Source of the DNA: Syntrophomonadaceae bacterium
GTDB taxonomy: Bacteria > Bacillota > Dethiobacteria > DTU022
Reading direction: 5' to 3'
DNA: 10,214 nt
NCBI GenBank assembly: GCA_007136055.1
Contig: SLHT01000225.1
Span: 1 to 10,214 of the forward strand
The notes under the pieces were generated by a model that was not told the DNA's origin, did not search any database, and saw nothing but the letters and a program-made list of their open reading frames with translations. Below, piece by piece: positions 1-5,759 of the stretch (within the stretch, counting starts at the first letter, position 1; each line of letters starts with the position of its first letter). The translations under genes were made by a program, and so were the position numbers.

Positions 1-31
1 GGCGCAGCGAAAGTGAGAGGATGTAGCTTTT

Positions 32-1036
32 ATGGCAGAGATAAAAAAGAAAGCTAAACTAGACAATCCTTTTGAAGGTATTATTGAAAAGCTTTTCCGT
101 TTTTTTGATAATAAAATCTACCTTTACGGAATTATCGCATTGACAGTTATTTTTTTGGTTATCTTTCCGAATACTTCCAGCAGGTTCACCCAGGAAATCA
201 TGACCAACCTATTCTTCTATGTTGTTGTCTGTCTCGGCCTGAATATTATTGTCGGCTATGCCGGATTGCTGCACCTCGGCTATGCCGCATTTTTCGCTGT
301 CGGGGCTTACACAACGGGGATTTTGAGCACCGTATACGGTATAGACTTTTGGTTAACCATACCTTTCAGTATCATAGCCGCTATTATTGCCGGCCTGGCA
401 ATCGGAGCGCCGACATTAAGGCTGCGCGGTGATTACCTGGCCATTGTTACCCTTGGCTTCGGTGAGATTACCAGGCTGACAATCAGGAACCTGGATATAA
501 CCGGAGGAGCCATCGGCATGATCGGGATTCAGCGTCCCGTGTTTTTCGGAATTACCCTGAACCAGATTACTCATTTCTATTACATGTTCTTTATTCTCGC
601 TATTCTGGCGATTTTTGTATCTTACCGGCTTCACAACTCCAGGATGGGCCGAGCCTGGGAGTATATCAGGGAAGACGAAGACGCCGCGGCAGCCATGGGC
701 ATTAATGTCGTTACATCAAGGCTTTATGCCTTTATTATCGGCTCAGCTTTCGGAGCGGTGGCCGGATCGTTCTTTGCAGCAAAAATGACCGCTATTTCTC
801 CCGACTCTTTTATGTTTATTCACTCAGTAATGTTTTTGATGGCAGTAGTGCTGGGCGGAATGGGCAAAATCCCGGGAGTTGTGTTAGGATGTGTGCTTGT
901 CGTCCTGATTCCGGAAGTAGCAAGAGGTATCGGACCATACAGGCTGCTGATATTCGGAGCTCTATTATTGATTATTATGTTATACCGACCACAGGGTATT
1001 TGGCCGGATAGGCCGGCGATATCATCCGAAAAATAA
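32..1036 (+). CDS. livM: Branched-chain amino acid-type ABC transporter permease LivM
   Basis: Inner-membrane permease of the LivHMGF class of ABC importers, 334 residues, a usual length for LivM. After a charged N-terminus of about 28 residues come successive hydrophobic segments near residues 29-47, 56-98, 106-146, 180-200, 230-255, 265-295 and 303-320. The family loop that contacts the ATPases is visible as REDEDAAAAMGINVV followed by the next helix, and the C-terminus has the typical YRPQGIWP. The ATG at 32 follows GAGAGG (15-20) at a rather long 11-nt spacing. It heads a run of same-strand genes: livG begins 12 bp later. LivM normally pairs with LivH; its gene probably ends within or just before bases 1-26, but too little is visible to choose a frame. 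The substrate class (hydrophobic amino acids, possibly proline or hydroxyproline here) is inferred from family and context. Confidence 0.92.
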   Translation: MAEIKKKAKLDNPFEGIIEKLFRFFDNKIYLYGIIALTVIFLVIFPNTSSRFTQEIMTNLFFYVVVCLGLNIIVGYAGLLHLGYAAFFAVGAYTTGILSTVYGIDFWLTIPFSIIAAIIAGLAIGAPTLRLRGDYLAIVTLGFGEITRLTIRNLDITGGAIGMIGIQRPVFFGITLNQITHFYYMFFILAILAIFVSYRLHNSRMGRAWEYIREDEDAAAAMGINVVTSRLYAFIIGSAFGAVAGSFFAAKMTAISPDSFMFIHSVMFLMAVVLGGMGKIPGVVLGCVLVVLIPEVARGIGPYRLLIFGALLLIIMLYRPQGIWPDRPAISSEK

Positions 1037-1048
1037 TGGGGTGTTGAA

Positions 1049-1825
1049 GTGGCACTACTGGAGATTAAAGATTTAACCTTAAGATTTGGCGGACTTTGCG
1101 CCGTTAATGAACTATCCCTGGAAATTGAAGAAGGTTCTATCAGGAGTTTAATCGGGCCAAACGGAGCCGGTAAGACCTGCGTTTTTAATTGCCTGACCGG
1201 TTTTTACAAGCCAAGTGACGGTGAGATGTTATTCCAGGGACAGAGCCTGGTTAATAAGAAGCCGCACTATATTACCTATCTGGGCATGGCCAGGACTTTC
1301 CAGAACCTACGGCTTTTTAAGCAGATGACGGTTTTAGATAATGTTATGTCCGGAATGCACTGCAGAACCAACGCAGCATTCTTAACGACTGTTCTAAAAA
1401 CTAAAGGCCAGCGGGCTGAAGAAAAAATGATCCATGATGTAGCTAAAGAGTGTCTCGAATTTGTAGGTATTTATGATAAAAAAGATTATATCGCCGCAAA
1501 TTTGCCATATGGAGACCAGCGAAGAGTAGAGTGGGCACGGGCCCTGGCAACACAGCCCCGGTTGCTGTTATTAGATGAACCGGCAGCAGGGTTGAACAGC
1601 GATGAAAAGACTCAGCTAATCAAATTAATGCACCGGATTCGTAACGAAAGAAATATAACCATTTTCCTGATTGAGCATGACATGGGGCTGGTTATGAAGG
1701 TTTCTGAAAAGATTTTTGTTATTGATTACGGGGTAAAAATTGCAGAAGGCACAGCACAGGAAGTACGTGACAATCCGAAAGTGGTTGAAGCCTACCTCGG
1801 AAAAGAAGAGGAGGAAACCGCATGA
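1049..1825 (+). CDS. livG: Branched-chain amino acid-type ABC transporter ATP-binding protein LivG
   Basis: Cytoplasmic ATPase that powers the Liv importer, 258 residues. Walker A is GPNGAGKT (36-43), the ABC signature is LPYGDQ (152-157) and Walker B is LLLLDEP with D176 and E177. The switch His is in IFLIEHDMGLV. The motif ARTFQNLRLF after the Q-loop, and the C-terminal PKVVEAYLG, are typical of LivG rather than LivF. The start is GTG at 1049: the in-frame codons upstream run straight into the livM stop with no ATG, and GGGGTG (1039-1043) lies about 5 nt before it. The signature begins LPYG instead of the general LSGG, a variation usual in LivG. It overlaps livF by 4 bp (ATGA), which suggests coupled translation. 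Confidence 0.94.
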   Translation: MALLEIKDLTLRFGGLCAVNELSLEIEEGSIRSLIGPNGAGKTCVFNCLTGFYKPSDGEMLFQGQSLVNKKPHYITYLGMARTFQNLRLFKQMTVLDNVMSGMHCRTNAAFLTTVLKTKGQRAEEKMIHDVAKECLEFVGIYDKKDYIAANLPYGDQRRVEWARALATQPRLLLLDEPAAGLNSDEKTQLIKLMHRIRNERNITIFLIEHDMGLVMKVSEKIFVIDYGVKIAEGTAQEVRDNPKVVEAYLGKEEEETA

Positions 1826-2541
1826 GCGAAACAATCCTTTCTCTCAAAAACTTAGAGACTCGCTATGGTCAAATTTATGCTTTAAGAGGGATCAATATGG
1901 ATGTCCAGGAGGGTGAAATCGTTGCCCTTTTGGGAGCAAACGGCGCCGGTAAAAGCACAACCCTTAAAACAATATCCAGCCTGCTTACTGCATCTTCTGG
2001 AAGCGTAATATTTAAGGGCCAGGATATTACCGATCAACATCCCCATAAAGTTGTTGAAATGGGTGTTATCCACGTTCCCGAAGGAAGGATGATCTTTAAA
2101 GAACTCACTGTTAAAGAAAACCTGGAACTGGGTTCTTTTACCCTCCACGATAACGATATCCGAAAAAAGAGATTGGAGCGGGTTTACAAGCTGTTTCCTG
2201 TTTTAGGTGAAAGGCAACAGCAAATGGGCGGTTTTTTGTCCGGAGGCGAACAGCAGATGCTCGCCCTGGGCCGGGCCCTGATGACCGAACCCAAGGTTCT
2301 TCTGCTCGACGAACCTTCAATGGGCCTGGCGCCGCTGATCGTAAATAATATCATGAACATCATCAGGCAGATTAACAAGGAACAGGGCACATCAATCTTG
2401 CTGGTTGAACAGAATGCCAAGGCAGCCCTTAAACTGGCAACACGTGGTTACGTTTTGGAAACAGGAAAGATTGTTATGGAAGGCAGTGCCGATGAGCTGA
2501 GTAAAGATGAAAGCATTGTCAAAGCTTACCTCGGAGAGTAG
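1822..2541 (+). CDS. livF: Branched-chain amino acid-type ABC transporter ATP-binding protein LivF
   Basis: Second ATPase of the importer, expected to form a heterodimer with LivG beneath the LivH/LivM permease pair; 239 residues, normal for LivF. Walker A is GANGAGKST (38-46), the signature LSGGEQ (139-144), Walker B VLLLDEP with D163 and E164, and the segment IHVPEGRMIFKELTV is characteristic of LivF. The H-loop position reads LLVEQNAKAAL, with Gln in place of His, as is common in LivF. The ATG at 1822 overlaps the livG stop, and a strong GAGGAGG (about 1808-1814) lies at good spacing inside the end of livG. The next gene begins 6 bp after the stop, so this gene is internal to the operon. 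Confidence 0.94.
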   Translation: MSETILSLKNLETRYGQIYALRGINMDVQEGEIVALLGANGAGKSTTLKTISSLLTASSGSVIFKGQDITDQHPHKVVEMGVIHVPEGRMIFKELTVKENLELGSFTLHDNDIRKKRLERVYKLFPVLGERQQQMGGFLSGGEQQMLALGRALMTEPKVLLLDEPSMGLAPLIVNNIMNIIRQINKEQGTSILLVEQNAKAALKLATRGYVLETGKIVMEGSADELSKDESIVKAYLGE

Positions 2542-2547
2542 GTCTTG

Positions 2548-3789
2548 ATGCGTTATCTGAAATTAACCGGACTGTGTTTTGCCGTTTTATTACTTGTTTT
2601 TTCAGTTATTTCCTCAATAGCCGTCTCAGCTGCTGAGAAAGAAAACCGCTTGAAAAGCGATGATGTCCTTTATTATTTCTGGGGTTATTGCCCTACCTGC
2701 AGCGATCCTGATGATCATGTGGGTCTTTTCGATGACTATCCTGTTCAGGTGGAAATTTACGAGGTCTTTCTGGGCGAGGAAGGCCGCAGCAAATACGATC
2801 AAATCAGCGATGAGCTTGGTATAGAAGTGCGGGGATTTCCTACCATTGTTTACAAAGACCAGTTTTGGCTCGGTTTTTCGGAAGCAGTCCAGAAAGAAAT
2901 AATTGAGGCGATAGAAGCTTCCCTGGAAGACAGGGAAGCCGCTGAGCAGGGAAATATTGTAAATCTGCCCCTTGTTGGAGAGATTGATCTTTCCGCCTCT
3001 CCGATTATATTAAGCACCTTCATCATCGCATTCCTTGATGGCTTTAACCCCTGTTCCCTTTTTGTGCTTACCTTCCTGCTGGCAATTATTGTCCATTCCG
3101 CTTCAAGGAAACGGATATTTATTGTCGGCTTCACCTTTTTACTGGTTACTTCTGTCGTATATGGCTTGTTTATCCTGGGTGTTTTGAATATAATGATCTT
3201 TGTAGCCCGACTTTTCTGGATTCGCAATGTTGTTGCAGCAATTGTTATTATCCTGGGGCTGGTGGCGATCAAAGATTTTATTTTGTTCAGACAGGGGCTC
3301 ACTTTTTCTATTCCGGAAGCCCATAAAAGCAGGTATTATCAGCAAGTCCGCAAAGTATTTTATACAGAGTCAATGCTGCCCATGATTACCGCTACGATGG
3401 TAATGGCTTTGGGGATAGCTGTAATTGAGCTGCCCTGTACAGCCGGTTTTCCCTTCATCTGGAGTTCCATTGTAGCCGAGCTTGATTTGTCTCTTTCTTA
3501 TTTTATAATCTTGTTTCTGGTCTATATTCTGACCTATTTATCTGTTGAATTTGTAATCTTTATAACAGCTGTGGTTAAAATGCGCTCCATCAAGATGACC
3601 GAGGAAAGAGGGCGGTTTTTAAAACTGGTAGCCGGCAGCCTGATGCTGGTCTTAGGCCTGATTTTATTTATTGATCCAACATACATGGAAAGCATGTTCG
3701 GCATCCTGGTTGCTTTTGGCGCCTCTGCTGCACTAGCTGTTTTAATATTCCTGATCCGAAAAGTATTTGGCCTCCTGGGGGGTAGATAA
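2548..3789 (+). CDS. Secreted thioredoxin-like domain fused to a CcdA/DsbD-like membrane electron carrier
   Basis: Predicted thiol-disulfide protein of 413 residues, probably moving reducing equivalents across the membrane. Residues 1-28 are a hydrophobic signal segment ending AVSA. A thioredoxin-fold domain follows, with YCPTC (C48, C51) and the cis-proline motif GFPT (P98), so it should lie outside the cytoplasm. From about 152 there are six to eight transmembrane segments carrying the two Cys motifs of the CcdA/DsbD core: FNPC (C169) and ELPC (C297). The domain order, thioredoxin before the membrane part, is the reverse of DsbD. The ATG at 2548 is chosen because GGAGAG (2533-2538) lies 9 nt upstream; a TTG at 2545 would add one residue. 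It lies 6 bp after livF and 3 bp before the racemase-family gene. The family call is firm; the electron donor, acceptor and physiological role are unknown. Confidence 0.8.
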   Translation: MRYLKLTGLCFAVLLLVFSVISSIAVSAAEKENRLKSDDVLYYFWGYCPTCSDPDDHVGLFDDYPVQVEIYEVFLGEEGRSKYDQISDELGIEVRGFPTIVYKDQFWLGFSEAVQKEIIEAIEASLEDREAAEQGNIVNLPLVGEIDLSASPIILSTFIIAFLDGFNPCSLFVLTFLLAIIVHSASRKRIFIVGFTFLLVTSVVYGLFILGVLNIMIFVARLFWIRNVVAAIVIILGLVAIKDFILFRQGLTFSIPEAHKSRYYQQVRKVFYTESMLPMITATMVMALGIAVIELPCTAGFPFIWSSIVAELDLSLSYFIILFLVYILTYLSVEFVIFITAVVKMRSIKMTEERGRFLKLVAGSLMLVLGLILFIDPTYMESMFGILVAFGASAALAVLIFLIRKVFGLLGGR

Positions 3790-3792
3790 CTG

Positions 3793-4815
3793 ATGAAATG
3801 GAATCCACCAGCTAACTGGAAACAGGTTACCGCCATCGATGCGCACACCGGTGGTGAGCCACTGCGCATTTTTACAGGTGGTTATCCCAACCTGAAAGGC
3901 GATACAATCCTGTCCAAGAGGCGATTTGCCCTTGATAACCTGGATCAGCTGCGAACGGCAACCCTGTGGGAGCCGCGCGGTCACGCCGACATGTACGGCT
4001 GTATAATTACCGCGCCTGTTACCGAGGACGGTGACTGCGGGGTTATCTTTACCCACAATGAAGGTTATAGCAGCATGTGCGGTCACGGGATTATTGCCCT
4101 AACCAAGGTTGGACTGGAGACCGGCATAGTCAGCGGCGCCAGGGATAAGACTGAATTGAGAATTGATACGCCTGCCGGACGGGTTACCGCTTTTCCGAAG
4201 TGGGAAGGGGACCAGGTGACGGAGGTTTCCTTTATTAACGTCCCGTCATTTGTTTATGCCTTAGACCAATCTGTAGAGGTCCCTGGGCTGGGTGTAGTTA
4301 ACTACGACCTTGCTTTTGGAGGAGCGTTTTATGCCTTTGTCAGGGCTGAATCAGTCGGCGTGGAGTTAACCGCCAACGATTTTCGACGCTTAATTGAACT
4401 TGGCACATCTATCAAGCAAGCCGTTATCAATAGCAGAACTGTAAAACACCCCTTCGAGGAAGACCTCGGTTTTCTATACGGTGTAATCTTTGTCGGGGAG
4501 GCTCACAGGCGAGAGAATCACAGTCGTAATGTATGTGTTTTTGCTAACGGAGAGGTCGACCGCTGCCCGACCGGGACAGGGGTTAGCGCCAGGCTTGCCC
4601 TGCACTATGCCCGGGGCGAGCTAGCGCTGGACCAGAGCATTACTGTTGAATCTATATTGGGCTCATGTTTTAAGGCAGAAGCTACCGAATTAATCGCATT
4701 CGGTTCTTACGAAGCAGTAGTTCCGAAAGTAACCGGTTCTGCTCATATTTGCGGGATCAATACCCTGCTGATCGATCCCGATGACCCGCTGGGAAAAGGT
4801 TTCATTCTGAGGTAA
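3793..4815 (+). CDS. Proline racemase family protein, predicted trans-3-hydroxy-L-proline dehydratase
   Basis: Cytoplasmic enzyme of the proline racemase/hydroxyproline epimerase family, 340 residues, usual length. The N-terminal AIDAHTGGEPLRI and the first active-site motif EGYSSMCGHG (Cys96) are intact. At the second site racemases and epimerases have DRSPCGTG; here it reads DRCPTGTG, with Thr260 replacing the catalytic Cys. In this family the Cys/Thr pair marks trans-3-hydroxy-L-proline dehydratase (EC 4.2.1.77), which removes water to give 1-pyrroline-2-carboxylate, reducible to L-proline. Cys258, where Ser is common, is unusual and lies two residues before the expected position. The ATG at 3793 is 3 bp after the preceding stop, with a G-rich run (3777-3782) upstream. 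It is the last + strand gene of the operon and overlaps the convergent activase gene by 14 bp. An epimerase is less likely; the substrate is inferred from the motif. Confidence 0.85.
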   Translation: MKWNPPANWKQVTAIDAHTGGEPLRIFTGGYPNLKGDTILSKRRFALDNLDQLRTATLWEPRGHADMYGCIITAPVTEDGDCGVIFTHNEGYSSMCGHGIIALTKVGLETGIVSGARDKTELRIDTPAGRVTAFPKWEGDQVTEVSFINVPSFVYALDQSVEVPGLGVVNYDLAFGGAFYAFVRAESVGVELTANDFRRLIELGTSIKQAVINSRTVKHPFEEDLGFLYGVIFVGEAHRRENHSRNVCVFANGEVDRCPTGTGVSARLALHYARGELALDQSITVESILGSCFKAEATELIAFGSYEAVVPKVTGSAHICGINTLLIDPDDPLGKGFILR

Positions 4816-5755
4816 AACCGCTTCCGGCACAAATATTTATCTTGCTGTTCTGCTGCTTCATAAAAGCTACCCGTTCTGATAGCTGATCAGCAGTTGGGGG
4901 AATTAAATCGATGCAGGGATTATTTAAGCCCAGGTGACGATATGTTTCGCTACCCAGGCGGTGATAAGGTAAAAGTTCAATTTTATTAAGCCTGCTTAGC
5001 CCTTTGCAGAAGCGCAGGGTTGCAAGTAGGTTTTGATCACTATCGTTAAAGCCGGGAATAAGAGGAATACGGACTACTATTGTCAGGGGATAGGTGCTTT
5101 GGTCCATTTTTGTGATGTTTTCCAAAACAAGCCGGTTATCTTTGCCGACCCATTTTCTGTGTACACTGCTGTCCATGTGTTTAATATCGACATAGAGATC
5201 ATCAAGCCAGGGTAAGATCATCATGATGCTCTCGTAATTGCTATATAAACTGCTCTCCATGGCTGTATTGATGCCCAGAACCTTACATTTTTTGAGCACC
5301 GCCGCTGAAAAGCCCGCCTGGCTTAAAGGTTCGCCTCCGCTTAAAGTAACCCCTCCTCCTGAATAGAAATAAAAGATTTCATCTTTGCTGACTTCTCGCA
5401 TAACTTCTGAAACAGAAAGGGTTGTTCCGTACATTTTTAGCGCATTAGAGGGACAAATACCTACACAGCGCGAACACCTGGTACACTTATTTGCTTCAGT
5501 TTGCACCTGCAGATGGTCATCTGTATAGCTGATTGCTTTTTCAGGACAGGATTCTATACATCTGCCGCAGGCGCTGCAGAGCTCTGCAGCATAACCTTTT
5601 TCAAAAGCAAATTCTTTTGATTCGGGTGTTGAGCACCAGGAGCAGTTCAGCGGACAACCTTTTAAAAAAATCACTGTCCTTAAACCCAGACCATCATGAA
5701 TAGAAGACCTTTCGATGCGAAGCACGGAACCAGCCGCTGTTTTGTCCGCAGACAT
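4802..5755 (-). CDS. Glycyl radical enzyme activating enzyme (radical SAM, PflA-like)
   Basis: Radical SAM activase, 317 residues, expected to make the glycyl radical on the GRE encoded just upstream. The SAM-cluster motif CX3CX2C is C34, C38, C41. An inserted ferredoxin-like domain has two four-Cys motifs, C60/63/66/70 and C91/94/97/101, for two further [4Fe-4S] clusters, as in activases of non-PFL GREs. The glycine-rich SAM-binding stretch GGGVTLSGGEPL is at 133-144. The usual HDGPGIRT reads HDGLGLRT here. The reading frame is open to an ATG at 5824, but I start it at 5755: that ATG lies 4 bp after the GRE stop, GGTGGGG (5769-5763) precedes it by 7 nt, and family homology begins shortly after. 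Its stop lies inside the 3' end of the convergent racemase-family gene. Cognate pairing with the adjacent GRE is inferred from operon position. Confidence 0.92.
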   Translation of the reverse strand: MSADKTAAGSVLRIERSSIHDGLGLRTVIFLKGCPLNCSWCSTPESKEFAFEKGYAAELCSACGRCIESCPEKAISYTDDHLQVQTEANKCTRCSRCVGICPSNALKMYGTTLSVSEVMREVSKDEIFYFYSGGGVTLSGGEPLSQAGFSAAVLKKCKVLGINTAMESSLYSNYESIMMILPWLDDLYVDIKHMDSSVHRKWVGKDNRLVLENITKMDQSTYPLTIVVRIPLIPGFNDSDQNLLATLRFCKGLSRLNKIELLPYHRLGSETYRHLGLNNPCIDLIPPTADQLSERVAFMKQQNSKINICAGSGFTSE

Positions 5756-5759
5756 AACT

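Noticed and set aside
1..31. End of a livH gene at the left edge
   Set aside because: Likely from gene order, but three frames are all compatible with a short tail (stops at 14-16, 24-26 or 55-57), so no feature can be placed.
2850..3302. Open frame of 150 codons on the - strand inside the thioredoxin-CcdA gene
   Set aside because: Antisense to the signal-bearing membrane protein, whose frame carries clear Cys motifs; low-complexity Ser/Ile-rich product typical of a shadow.
3793..4815. Annotation as proline racemase or hydroxyproline 2-epimerase
   Set aside because: The second catalytic Cys is replaced by Thr260; both enzymes need two cysteines for proton transfer on opposite faces.
4882..4891. 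Perfect 10-bp palindrome GCTGATCAGC near the convergent junction, considered as a terminator stem or operator
   Set aside because: It has no loop and no following T-run, and lies in the coding sequence of the activase C-terminus; a palindrome of this length occurs by chance.
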